From Acidobacteriota bacterium (lineage in GTDB: Bacteria > Acidobacteriota > Thermoanaerobaculia > Gp7-AA8): a stretch of DNA of 64,000 nucleotides. Below, piece after piece: positions 37,623-46,025 of the stretch. Where the stretch lies: the NCBI GenBank assembly GCA_019244185.1, contig JAFATB010000018.1, forward strand, positions 62,001-126,000. The letters are read 5' to 3'. How positions within the stretch are numbered: the stretch's first letter is position 1; the number at the start of each line of letters is the position of its first letter. Position numbers and translations under genes: made by a program. A model generated the notes under the pieces. It saw only the letters and a program-made list of their open reading frames with translations. It was not told where the DNA came from and ran no database searches.

Positions 37623-39191
37623 ATGAATGCGCAACGCGGCGTTCCGATCCTGCTGGCGTTCTCGCTCGCCTTCCCGCTCGCGGCGCAGAACCGCGCGGTC
37701 GATGTGCTGCACTACCGCATCGAGCTCGCGATTCCGCAGAGCGTCGATGCGATCGACGGCAGCGCGGAGCTGACGGTGAGGCCGGTCGCAGCGCCGCTCG
37801 CGTCGCTCGTGCTCGACTTCGCGGGGCTCACGGTGGACGGCGTGACGGTCGACGACGCGGCGGCGACGTTCACGCGCGACGGCGCGAAGCTCTCCATCGC
37901 GCTGCCGCGGCCCGCGTCTGCGGTCTTCCGCGCGCGCATCCGCTATCACGGCAAACCGGCGGACGGCCTCTTTCTCCAGCGCAACAAGTACGGCGACGCG
38001 GGCGTCTTCGCCGACAACTGGCCGAACCGCGCGCACTTCTGGTTTCCGGCCGTCGATCATCCGTCGGACAAAGCGAGCGTCGAGTTCATCGTCACCGCGC
38101 CGGACCGCTTCGACGTCATCGCCAACGGCACGCGCGTCGAGTCGACCAGCCTGCAGAACGGCTTCAAGCGCACGCACTGGAGCGAGGCCACGCCCATTCC
38201 CGTGCACTGCATGGTCTTCGGCGCCGCGGAGTTCTCCGTCCTGCGCGCCGGCGCGTACGGCGGCACCGAGATCTCGTATTACCTCTACCCGCGCGACCGC
38301 GACCTCGGCGCGCGCGGACTCGGGCGCACGCCGCAGATGGTCAACGTCTTTACCGATCTGATCGGACCGTTCCCGTACGACAAGCTCGCGCTCGTCGAGT
38401 CGTCCACGCGCTTCGGCGGGATGGAGAACGCGACCGCGATCTTTCTGAACGAGAAGCGCGTCGGCGAGAAGCCGTCGATGGAGGCGGTCGTCGCGCACGA
38501 GATCGCGCACCAGTGGTTCGGCGACGCGCTGTCGCAGACCGACTGGCACGACCTCTGGCTCAGCGAAGGCTTCGCGACGTACTTCGGCACCGTCTTCTTC
38601 GAGCGCGCGGACGGCGTGGGCGCGTTCCGCCGCGTCATGCGCGAGCGCTTCGCCGAATACCTCGAGTCGAACGGCGAGGACGCGCGGCCGGTCTTCGATC
38701 CGTCCATCGTCGACCTCCCGTCGCTGCTCAACAAACGCAACTACAACAAGGGCGCGTGGGTGCTGCACATGCTGCGCGGCGTCATGGGCGACGCCGCGTT
38801 TTTCGACGGCATCCGCGACTACTACGCCGCGTACCGCAACGGCAACGTCTCCACCGCCGACTTCCGCACCATCATGGAGCGCCACGCCGGCCAGCCGCTC
38901 GACTGGTTCTTCCGCGAATGGATCTTCGAGCCCGGACATCCCGTCTTCTCGCTCGCGTGGACGTGGGACGAGAAGCGCGCGAAAGTGGCCGTGACGATCG
39001 AGCAGCGCCAGACCACGCCCACGACGTTCCGCATGCCGCTCACGCTCGAGATGCGCGGCGACGGCTTCCGCAGCCGCGAGATCGTCACCGTCGGCGGCCG
39101 CAGCGAGCAGTTCGAGCTCGACAGCCCGCAGCGTCCGGACGAAGTGGTCGTCGATCCCGACGAGATGGTGATGAAAGAAGTGCTGCGCTGA
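37623..39191 (+). CDS. M1 family metallopeptidase, exported
   Basis: A 522-residue gluzincin. After a signal peptide (MNAQRGVPILLAFSLAFPLAAQ) come a beta-sandwich domain and the catalytic domain with FGGMENATA and HEIAHQWFGD (about residue 292), then Glu in LWLSEGFATYFG 18 residues later as third zinc ligand. The proton-donor Tyr region is NYNKGAWVLHMLR. M1 enzymes cut N-terminal residues from peptides or proteins. The C-terminal domain is short relative to full-length aminopeptidase N. ATG at 37623 is preferred to the upstream GTG because it begins the signal peptide. Confidence 0.9.
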   Translation: MNAQRGVPILLAFSLAFPLAAQNRAVDVLHYRIELAIPQSVDAIDGSAELTVRPVAAPLASLVLDFAGLTVDGVTVDDAAATFTRDGAKLSIALPRPASAVFRARIRYHGKPADGLFLQRNKYGDAGVFADNWPNRAHFWFPAVDHPSDKASVEFIVTAPDRFDVIANGTRVESTSLQNGFKRTHWSEATPIPVHCMVFGAAEFSVLRAGAYGGTEISYYLYPRDRDLGARGLGRTPQMVNVFTDLIGPFPYDKLALVESSTRFGGMENATAIFLNEKRVGEKPSMEAVVAHEIAHQWFGDALSQTDWHDLWLSEGFATYFGTVFFERADGVGAFRRVMRERFAEYLESNGEDARPVFDPSIVDLPSLLNKRNYNKGAWVLHMLRGVMGDAAFFDGIRDYYAAYRNGNVSTADFRTIMERHAGQPLDWFFREWIFEPGHPVFSLAWTWDEKRAKVAVTIEQRQTTPTTFRMPLTLEMRGDGFRSREIVTVGGRSEQFELDSPQRPDEVVVDPDEMVMKEVLR

Positions 39192-39215
39192 CCTTGACGA
39201 ACCGGCCGTCGTGGC

Positions 39216-39243
39216 TTACTGTATTAATCACTTAGTACAGTAA
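39216..39243. promoter_or_regulatory. GntR operator
   Basis: TTACTGTA (39216-39223) and TACAGTAA (39236-39243) are perfect inverted 8-base arms with a 12-base spacer, 12 bases before the GntR start codon. This suits a YtrA-type dimer repressing its own operon. Confidence 0.72.
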
Positions 39244-39255
39244 GGCAACGAGGCC

Positions 39256-39651
39256 ATGTTCGATATCCATCCCGCCAGCGCCGTTCCGATCTGGCGCCAG
39301 ATCGAAGAGGGAATGCGGCGCATGATCTCCCTCGGCACGCTGCGGCCGGGAGCCGCCGTCCCTTCCGTACGCGATCTCGCGCGCGACTTGAGCGTCAACC
39401 CCAACACCGTCGCTCGCGCGTACCAGCGCCTCTCCGACGCCGGCGTCTTCGTCGTGCGGAGAGGCGAGGGGACGTTCGTTGCCGACGCGCCCGCGCAACT
39501 GCGCAAGGCGCAGCGCAACGAGAAGCTGCGCGACTCCGCGACCAGCTACGCCGGCACCGCGCTCGCCGTGGGCGCCTCGCTCGAGGACGCCGCGGCCGAG
39601 CTCGAGAACGCATACGAACGCCTCACCCGCGAGCACAGGAGCAAAGCATGA
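39256..39651 (+). CDS. GntR family regulator, YtrA type
   Basis: A 131-residue repressor. The winged helix contains RMISLGTLRPGAAVPSVRDLARDLSVNPNTVARAYQRLSDAGVFVVRRGEGTFV, a clear GntR domain, followed by only about 50 residues, as in the YtrA subfamily, which lacks a large effector domain. It is the first gene of a three-gene unit with an ABC ATPase and permease (ATGA overlaps), and an inverted repeat in front suggests autoregulation. YtrA-type repressors often respond to cell-envelope stress or peptide antibiotics. Confidence 0.9.
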   Translation: MFDIHPASAVPIWRQIEEGMRRMISLGTLRPGAAVPSVRDLARDLSVNPNTVARAYQRLSDAGVFVVRRGEGTFVADAPAQLRKAQRNEKLRDSATSYAGTALAVGASLEDAAAELENAYERLTREHRSKA

Positions 39652-40538
39652 GCGACGCCCGGCCCGACATCGAGCTCTCGCACGTCGGCATCCGCTATGG
39701 CCGCCGCGTGGCCGTCGACGACATCAACCTGCGCGTTGCGCGCGGCAGCGTCTACGCGCTCCTCGGCCGCAACGGCGCCGGCAAGTCCTCGCTCGTCCGC
39801 GCGCTGCTCGGACAGCTGCAGCCGCAGCACGGCAGCATCGCGCTCTTCGGCGAAGACGTCTGGCGCCGCCGCGCGCAGCTGATGGAGCGCGTCGGCGTCG
39901 TCGCGGAAGAAACCGACGCGCCGCCGGAGATGCGCGTGCGCGACCTCGGCCGCTTCTGCGCGAAGTTGTACGCGCGCTGGGACGCGGCCGCGTACGACGC
40001 GCGCATCGCGCGGTTCGAGATCGAGCCGCTCGCGCGCTACGGCGAGCTGTCGAAAGGCCAGCGCAAGCAGGTGTCGCTCGCGCTCGCGCTGGCGTCGTCG
40101 CCGCAGCTGCTCGTCCTCGACGATCCGACCCTCGGTCTCGACGTCGTCGCGCGCAAGGCGCTCTTCGATGAAGTCATCGTCGATCTCGCCGACCGCGGCA
40201 TCACGGTCTTCATCGCCACGCACGATCTCGCCGCGACGGAGTCGATCGCCGACCGCGTCGGCATCCTCCGCGGCGGACGGCTCGTGCTCGACGAGGAAGT
40301 GGAGACGCTGAAGGCGCGCTTCCGCCGCATCCGCGTCGCGGACCCGCCGGCCGCGCTGGCGCACGCGAACCTCCGCACGACGGCGGTGCGGCAGTGGGGC
40401 GGCGGCACGGAGGCGGTCGTCTCGAACTACGACGACCTCGCGCTGGCGAAGCTCGGGAACGTCGCCGAGGCGGCGGCGATGTCGCTGGAAGACATCTTCA
40501 TCGCGGTGGCCGGTGAGGCCGAGGGAGGGCAGTCATGA
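39648..40538 (+). CDS. ABC transporter ATP-binding protein of GntR operon
   Basis: A 296-residue ATPase. Walker A is GRNGAGKSS (about residue 41), the signature is LSKGQRKQVSLALALA, and Walker B reads LLVLDDPTLGLD with Asp where most ABC ATPases have the catalytic Glu; this variant appears in other YtrB-type proteins, so activity may be slow rather than absent. The switch His is in IATHDLAATES. The last 80 residues form a variable C-terminal domain. It overlaps both neighbours by four bases. Confidence 0.9.
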   Translation: MSDARPDIELSHVGIRYGRRVAVDDINLRVARGSVYALLGRNGAGKSSLVRALLGQLQPQHGSIALFGEDVWRRRAQLMERVGVVAEETDAPPEMRVRDLGRFCAKLYARWDAAAYDARIARFEIEPLARYGELSKGQRKQVSLALALASSPQLLVLDDPTLGLDVVARKALFDEVIVDLADRGITVFIATHDLAATESIADRVGILRGGRLVLDEEVETLKARFRRIRVADPPAALAHANLRTTAVRQWGGGTEAVVSNYDDLALAKLGNVAEAAAMSLEDIFIAVAGEAEGGQS

Positions 40539-42394
40539 CGGCAGTCGTCATTGCGGCGCGCGAGCTGCGCGCGCGGACGCGGTTCTTTCTGCTTTGCTCG
40601 GCGTTCGCGGTGCTGCCGTTCCTCGCGGCGCTTCTTTCCGCGGCGCGCGGCGATGCCTCGACGGTCATCGCGATGATCGGCGGCTCGCTGGCGCTGGTGA
40701 TGGCGTTCGGAAGCGCGGTGACCCTCGGCGCGAATGCGGTCGGACACGAGCTCGGCGAGCGGCGGCTGTCGTTCTACTTCGCGCGGCCGATCTCGCCCGC
40801 GGCATTGTGGGCCGGCAAAGCGTGCGCGTCGGCCGCGGTGTTTCTCGGCGCGTTCGCGATCATCGCCGTGCCGGCCATGCTCGGCGCGTGGGACGTCTGG
40901 TTCAACGTGTGGCCCGTGCCGTTTCTCGTGAAGGCGTGCGCGATCGTCATCGTCACCTTCCTGCTCGCGCACGCGCTCGGCACGATGATCCGCTCGCGTT
41001 CCGCGCTCATCGCGCTCGACTTTCTCCTCGCCGTCGTCGTCCTCGGCATCGGCGCGGCCGCGCTCTATCCGCTGCTGGTTGCGCACGCGGTTCAGGATGC
41101 GGGAGCGATCGCGGTCGCATGCGCCATCGGCATCATCGTGATCCTCGCGGTCGCGCCGGTGTGGCAGCTCGCGAACGGCCGCACCGACGCGCGCCGCAAC
41201 CACGTCGCGTTCGCGCGCGCGTTCTGGCCCCCGCTCTTCGTGCTGGTGCTCGCCGCGGCGGCGTATGCGTGGTGGATCGTGTCGGCGTCGCCGCTCGACT
41301 TCACGCGCGTGGCGCTGCTCGACATGTCGCCGACGGGGGAGTGGATGCTCGCCACCGGCGTCGCGCCGGGACGCGGCGACTATCAGCCGACGTTGATTGC
41401 GAACGTCCGCGACGGGCGCTTCCGCCGGCTCGCGGCGCCGCCGTACTACGGCATCGCGTACGCGCGCGACGGCCAGACGATGGCGTGGATGCAGCCTTCC
41501 GGGCCGTCCTTCGATGCGCCGCGCGAGCTCTTCGTCCTGCATCTCGCCGACCGGCGCGCGCGGCCGCTTGCGACCGGCATCCGCGTCGACGGCGTGCCGC
41601 ACTTCACGCTGTCGGATGACGGCACGCGCGTCGCGATCGCCGACGCGCGCACGCTCGCGGTGCACGACCTCGCGGCGGCGCGCCTGGTCGCGTCGGTGCC
41701 GGTGAGCACGTTCACCACGACGAGCCTCTTCTTCGCGACGCCGGACGTCGTGCGTCTCGTCGGCGTCGACGTCGGAGGCACGGCCGGGTTGCGCGTCAGC
41801 GAGCTCGATCTGCGCACGCGCGAGCTGCGCACGACGGGCGAGCTGCACGCGCCGGTGGCGCCGGGCATTCGCGCCTCGTCCGATGGCTCGCGCCTTCTCG
41901 TGAACACGCCGCTGCGTGTCCTCGACGGTCGCACCGCGGCGGTCGTCGCCGATCCGCGCATCACCGCGGCGCAGTACTCGCGCGCGATGCTCGCGGACGG
42001 CTCGTTCGTCGTCGTCACCGGCGCCGCGAAGAACGCGCGCCTCTCGACGTTCGACGCGAACGGCGCTCCCGGCGTCGAAGTCGTGCTGCCGGGCGTTGTG
42101 CGCGCGGGCGTGTCCGCCGAACTGCCGGCGCATCGGCTCGTGCTCACCAGCTACACGCCGGGACAATTCGCGGCGACCGGCAAAGGCACGCGCGTCTTCG
42201 TCGTCGACTTGCAGCGCGGCGTCATCGAGCACGTCATCGACGGCGTGCGTTGTCCGATCGGCTCGGAGTGGAACGGCGCCGATCCGCGCGCGCGCATCGT
42301 GCCGGCGGGCATGCCGCTGCCGGCCGTCGATGAAGCGGGGAAGCTGATCCTCGTCGATCCCGCGACCGGCGCGCGGCGCGCGTTTCCGTCGTAG
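40535..42394 (+). CDS. ABC-2 permease with C-terminal propeller-like domain
   Basis: A 619-residue protein. About residues 1-250 hold six to seven membrane helices of an ABC-2 permease (the first loop has HELGERRLSFYFARPISPAALWAGK). From about residue 255 the chain is extracytoplasmic and beta-rich, with repeated strands such as FTLSDDGTRVAIADARTLAVHDL, LRVSELDLRTREL and SDGSRLLVNTPLRVLDG that resemble TolB/WD40-like blades; about five to seven blades fit the remaining 360 residues. A permease fused to a propeller is unusual. It may sense or bind an envelope ligand for export. Confidence 0.8.
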   Translation: MTAVVIAARELRARTRFFLLCSAFAVLPFLAALLSAARGDASTVIAMIGGSLALVMAFGSAVTLGANAVGHELGERRLSFYFARPISPAALWAGKACASAAVFLGAFAIIAVPAMLGAWDVWFNVWPVPFLVKACAIVIVTFLLAHALGTMIRSRSALIALDFLLAVVVLGIGAAALYPLLVAHAVQDAGAIAVACAIGIIVILAVAPVWQLANGRTDARRNHVAFARAFWPPLFVLVLAAAAYAWWIVSASPLDFTRVALLDMSPTGEWMLATGVAPGRGDYQPTLIANVRDGRFRRLAAPPYYGIAYARDGQTMAWMQPSGPSFDAPRELFVLHLADRRARPLATGIRVDGVPHFTLSDDGTRVAIADARTLAVHDLAAARLVASVPVSTFTTTSLFFATPDVVRLVGVDVGGTAGLRVSELDLRTRELRTTGELHAPVAPGIRASSDGSRLLVNTPLRVLDGRTAAVVADPRITAAQYSRAMLADGSFVVVTGAAKNARLSTFDANGAPGVEVVLPGVVRAGVSAELPAHRLVLTSYTPGQFAATGKGTRVFVVDLQRGVIEHVIDGVRCPIGSEWNGADPRARIVPAGMPLPAVDEAGKLILVDPATGARRAFPS

Positions 42395-42400
42395 AAAAGA

Positions 42401-42444
42401 AAAAGGCCGGATGTAAAAAAAGGCCGGACAGCGTCCGGCCTTTT
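42401..42444. terminator. Bidirectional intrinsic terminator
   Basis: AAAAGGCCGGAC (42418-42429) and GTCCGGCCTTTT (42433-42444) form a perfect 12-bp stem with a 3-base loop, with A/T tracts on both sides. A partial duplicate of the first arm lies at 42401-42411. It ends the GntR-ABC operon on one strand and rplT on the other. Confidence 0.88.
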
Positions 42445-42470
42445 CGCATCGCGTGCTGCTGCGATTCGCG

Positions 42471-42842
42471 TTACGCGTTCTTCGGCGTTGCCAGTCCGGC
42501 GCGCGCGGCGTCGACGAGCGCGGTGAAGCCCGCGGCGTCATGGACGGCCATGTCGGCCAGCACCTTGCGGTCGAGCGTGTTGCCCGCGGCCTTCAGGCCG
42601 GCGATGAACTGCGAGTAGGACATGCCGTTCTGGCGCGCGGCCGCGTTGATGCGGGCGATCCAGAGCTTCCGGAAATCTCCCTTGCGATCCTTGCGGCCGG
42701 TGAAGGCGGAGTTGAGCGCCTTGTCGACGGCCTGCTGCGCGATGCGGTGTCCGCGCGACCTCATCCCGTAGAAGCCCTTGGCGAGCTTCAGGACTTTTGC
42801 GCGGCGGTTCTTTCTCTTTGGACCTCGTTTGACTCTCGGCAT
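42471..42842 (-). CDS. rplT: Large ribosomal subunit protein bL20
   Basis: A 123-residue bL20. The N-terminus [30 protein letters not shown] and the central [21 protein letters not shown] are diagnostic. bL20 binds 23S rRNA early in 50S assembly and in some bacteria represses the rpmI-rplT leader. GGGAG lies six bases before the ATG. It is the last gene of thrS-infC-rpmI-rplT and is followed by a strong terminator. Confidence 0.97.
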   Translation of the reverse strand: MPRVKRGPKRKNRRAKVLKLAKGFYGMRSRGHRIAQQAVDKALNSAFTGRKDRKGDFRKLWIARINAAARQNGMSYSQFIAGLKAAGNTLDRKVLADMAVHDAAGFTALVDAARAGLATPKNA

Positions 42843-42926
42843 TGCGTTCTCCCTGTTTCCTTTCGTTTCGAGCGGCCGGGTCAGGAGGGTGAGTTACCCG
42901 GCGCGCTCCGTTGACTGCATCCGTAC

Positions 42927-43124
42927 TTAGTCGTACGGAAGCATGCGCTTCACGGTCTTCGCATTCGCGGGCGAGACTTCGACTTCGCCGGCGAGCTTCG
43001 ACTTCCGGCCCGGCGACTTCTTGGTCAGGATGTGCGAATGGAAGGCGTGGTTGCGCTGGAGCTTGCCGCTGCCGGTCTTCTTGAACCGTTTCGCGGCCCC
43101 ACGATGCGTCTTCATCTTAGGCAT
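42927..43124 (-). CDS. rpmI: Large ribosomal subunit protein bL35
   Basis: A 65-residue bL35 starting [22 protein letters not shown], the family signature. The ATG at 43124 has AAGGGGA upstream and gives the standard length; an in-frame upstream start at 43190 would add residues without similarity. It is co-transcribed with infC and rplT. Confidence 0.96.
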   Translation of the reverse strand: MPKMKTHRGAAKRFKKTGSGKLQRNHAFHSHILTKKSPGRKSKLAGEVEVSPANAKTVKRMLPYD

Positions 43125-43160
43125 AGCTGTCCCCTTAAAGCCTCGCTGGTAACGGAGCGG

Positions 43161-43182
43161 GCCGCGGGTTGATTCCCGCGGC
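43161..43182 (-). promoter_or_regulatory. Hairpin in the infC-rpmI spacer
   Basis: GCCGCGGG and CCCGCGGC form a perfect 8-bp stem with a 6-base loop, 36 bases before rpmI. It could be part of an L20-responsive leader, as known for rpmI-rplT in other bacteria, but no L20 consensus can be confirmed by eye. Confidence 0.35.
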
Positions 43183-43211
43183 GCGTTCAACGGTTCGTCT
43201 GCGATGCGGCG

Positions 43212-43766
<555 letters not shown>

Positions 43767-43774
43767 CTGGGCTT

Positions 43775-43780
43775 CCTCCT
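43775..43780 (-). promoter_or_regulatory. Shine-Dalgarno that fixes the AUU start of infC
   Basis: AGGAGG on the minus strand, eight bases upstream of the ATT start codon at 43764-43766. Confidence 0.9.
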
Positions 43781-43839
43781 GAAATATGGTTGTTCTGAAC
43801 GGCGCAATCTACGGATAAAGGCGCCACAAAGTCAACGCG

Positions 43840-45750
43840 TCACAAGGAGAGGCTCCGCGTGCGCACCAGTTCCCGCGCCTGCGCGATCCACTCTTCCACC
43901 GCCGCCGCCGACTGCTCGCCGCTGCGCTTGCGGATGCTCACCGAGTCCGACGACGTTTCCTTCTCGCCCACGATCAGCATGTGCGGCACCTTCTGCATCT
44001 GGGCCATGCGGATCTTCGCGCCGAGCTTCTCGTTGCTGCGGTCGACGTCCACGCGGAACCCCGCCGCGCGCAGCCGCGCCGCGGTCGCGTCCGCGTAGTC
44101 GACGAACTTCTCCGACAGCGGCAGCACCGACGCCTGCACCGGCGCGAGCCAGAACGGGAACGCACCCGCGAAGTGCTCGATGATGATGCCGATGAACCGC
44201 TCCAGCGACCCGAGTATTGCGCGGTGGATCATCACCGGGCGGTGCTCCGCGCCGTCCGAGCCGATGTACTCGAGCTTGAACCGCTCCGGCAGCGCGTAGT
44301 CGAGCTGGATCGTGCCGAGCTGCCAGGGGCGCCCGATCGCGTCGGTGACCTGGAACTCAAGCTTCGGTCCGTAGAACGCGCCTTCGCCCGGATTGATGTG
44401 GAACTCGAGCCCGTTCTTGCGCAGCGCATTCTCGAGCGCGCCTTCCGCTGCATCCCACATCGCGTCGTCGCCGAGGCGCTTTTCGGGGCGCGTGGAGTGC
44501 GCGATGCGGACCTCGCGGAAATCGAAGGTGTCGTAGATCTCCTTGATCAGGCGCAGCTCGCGGTTGATCTCCTCCTCGATCTGATCGGGAGTGACGAAGA
44601 GATGCGCGTCGTCCTGCGCGAACGAGCGCACGCGCGCGAGACCGTGCGTCACGCCGCTGCGCTCGTAGCGGTGCAGGCGCGTGAATTCCGCGTAGCGGAT
44701 CGGCAGGTCGCGATACGAACGGCGCTCCATCGCGAAGATCTGCGTGTGACCCGGGCAGTTCATCGGCTTCACGCCGTACTCGCGCTCCTCGATCTCCGAG
44801 AAGAACATGTTGTCGCGGTAGTTGTCGTAGTGGCCGGAGATCTTGAAGAGCTCCGTGTCGAAGATGATCGGCGCGATGACTTCGGTGTAGCCGTCGCGCC
44901 GATAGTACTGGCGGACGAAGTCCATCAGCTCGTTGTAGATCACCGCGCCCTTCGGCAGGAAGATCGGCATCGCCGGCGCGAACTGCGAGAAGTGGAAGAG
45001 CGAGAGCTCCTTGCCGAGCTTGCGGTGGTCGCGCGCCTTCGCCTCCTCGATGCGCTTGAGATACGCCTCGAGCTGCTCCTTGTCGCCCCACGCGGTGCCG
45101 TAGATGCGCTGCAGCATCGCGTTGCGCTCGTCGCCGCGCCAGTACGCGCCGGCCACGCTGGTCAGCTTGAATGCGCCGAGGCGGCCGGTGGAGGGGACGT
45201 GCGGGCCGCGGCAGAGATCGAACCACGGTCCCTGGCGGTAGACCGACAGCGGCTCGTCGCCGGGGATCGCTTTGATGATCTCGACCTTGTACTGCTCGCC
45301 GAGCTTCTCGAACGTATCGATCGCTTCCTCGCGCGACCACACCTCGCGCCGGACCGGCAGATCGCGCGCGACGATCTCCTGCATCTTCTCCTCGATGCGG
45401 CGAAGGTCTTCGTCGCTGAACGGACGGTCGGTGCCGAAGTCGTAGAAGAAGCCGTTCTCGATCACGGGACCGATCGTGACCTGCGTGCCGGGGAAGAGCT
45501 CCTGGACGGCCATGGCCATGAGGTGCGCGGTGGAGTGGCGGATCGTGTCGATGCCGTCCTCGGATTTCGGCGTGACGATCTCCACCTTCGCGCCGTCGGG
45601 CACTGGCGTGTAGACGTCGACGACCTTGCCGTTCACCTTGCCGGCGATCGCGTCTTTCGCCAGACGCTTGCCGATCGACGCGGCGACGTCGGCGACGGTG
45701 GCCTGTTCGGGGACTTCTCGGATCGAGCCGTCGGGGAGCTGGATGTTCAT
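43840..45750 (-). CDS. thrS: Threonine-tRNA ligase
   Basis: A 636-residue class II synthetase. It has the N-terminal TGS domain (MNIQLPDGSIREVPEQATVADVAASIG), the editing domain with HSTAHLMAMAV and zinc-site-like DLCRGPHV, the catalytic core with motif 2 (FTRLHRYERSG), zinc ligands in MNCPGH, and motif 3 (HRAILGSLERFIG), then an anticodon-binding domain (QASVLPLSEKFVDYA). The ATG at 45750 has GAGAGG upstream. It heads the operon with infC, rpmI and rplT, and its leader carries a Thr-rich peptide with a terminator/antiterminator pair. Confidence 0.97.
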   Translation of the reverse strand: MNIQLPDGSIREVPEQATVADVAASIGKRLAKDAIAGKVNGKVVDVYTPVPDGAKVEIVTPKSEDGIDTIRHSTAHLMAMAVQELFPGTQVTIGPVIENGFFYDFGTDRPFSDEDLRRIEEKMQEIVARDLPVRREVWSREEAIDTFEKLGEQYKVEIIKAIPGDEPLSVYRQGPWFDLCRGPHVPSTGRLGAFKLTSVAGAYWRGDERNAMLQRIYGTAWGDKEQLEAYLKRIEEAKARDHRKLGKELSLFHFSQFAPAMPIFLPKGAVIYNELMDFVRQYYRRDGYTEVIAPIIFDTELFKISGHYDNYRDNMFFSEIEEREYGVKPMNCPGHTQIFAMERRSYRDLPIRYAEFTRLHRYERSGVTHGLARVRSFAQDDAHLFVTPDQIEEEINRELRLIKEIYDTFDFREVRIAHSTRPEKRLGDDAMWDAAEGALENALRKNGLEFHINPGEGAFYGPKLEFQVTDAIGRPWQLGTIQLDYALPERFKLEYIGSDGAEHRPVMIHRAILGSLERFIGIIIEHFAGAFPFWLAPVQASVLPLSEKFVDYADATAARLRAAGFRVDVDRSNEKLGAKIRMAQMQKVPHMLIVGEKETSSDSVSIRKRSGEQSAAAVEEWIAQARELVRTRSLSL

Positions 45751-45777
45751 CGCGTGAGCCTCTCGCCAAACTACGTA

Positions 45778-45810
45778 CAAAAACAAAAGACAGGGCGGGG
45801 AGCCCTGTCT
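45778..45810 (-). terminator. Attenuator terminator in the thrS leader
   Basis: AGACAGGGC and GCCCTGTCT (45802-45810 and 45788-45796, minus strand order) form a perfect 9-bp stem with a 5-base loop, directly followed by TTTGTTTTTG. It stands 27 bases before the thrS start, inside the transcript, as an attenuator should. Confidence 0.85.
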
Positions 45811-45854
45811 CGATCATCGCTTCGGTGTGATTGCTCGACGATCAACGACAGGGC
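45802..45854 (-). promoter_or_regulatory. Antiterminator of the thrS attenuator
   Basis: The segment at 45836-45854 (minus strand, GCCCTGTCGTTGATCGTCG) pairs with 45802-45819 through 18 base pairs, two of them G-U, with one bulged G and a 16-base loop. This uses the 5' arm of the terminator, so the two structures exclude each other. The leader peptide stop codon lies within the first strand, so a ribosome finishing the peptide would block the antiterminator. Confidence 0.8.
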
Positions 45855-45904
45855 GCGGGAGTGCGTCCCGTTCGCGTCTGTGCGGTCGTAGTCGTTCGAG
45901 TCAT
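45842..45904 (-). CDS. Threonine-rich leader peptide of thrS (attenuator)
   Basis: Twenty codons encode MTRTTTTAQTRTGRTPAPCR, with threonine at 2, 4, 5, 6, 7, 10, 12 and 15. The ATG at 45904 is nine bases after TATACT, so the message would have only a few bases before it and no Shine-Dalgarno. Stalling at threonine codons when charged tRNA-Thr is scarce would leave the antiterminator strand free and allow thrS transcription; normal translation to the stop would favour the terminator. The logic parallels pheM-pheST of E. coli. Confidence 0.8.
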   Translation of the reverse strand: MTRTTTTAQTRTGRTPAPCR

Positions 45905-45913
45905 GGGACGCGG

Positions 45914-45919
45914 AGTATA
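45914..45919 (-). promoter_or_regulatory. -10 box of thrS operon
   Basis: TATACT on the minus strand, nine bases before the leader peptide ATG. No convincing -35 is visible. Confidence 0.5.
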
Positions 45920-46025
45920 ACACGCGGGGTCAGGCGCTTCGTCCCGCCTGTTTCCCGCCGCTTCGCCCATGGCGCTTCGCGCGCGAACGACCTAACATGT
46001 GCGCATCCACCTAGGTGAAGCTCTC

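Noticed and set aside
45751..45915. T-box riboswitch upstream of thrS
   Set aside because: The leader is only about 155 bases, has no T-box consensus or specifier stem, and the Thr-rich ORF explains the layout better.
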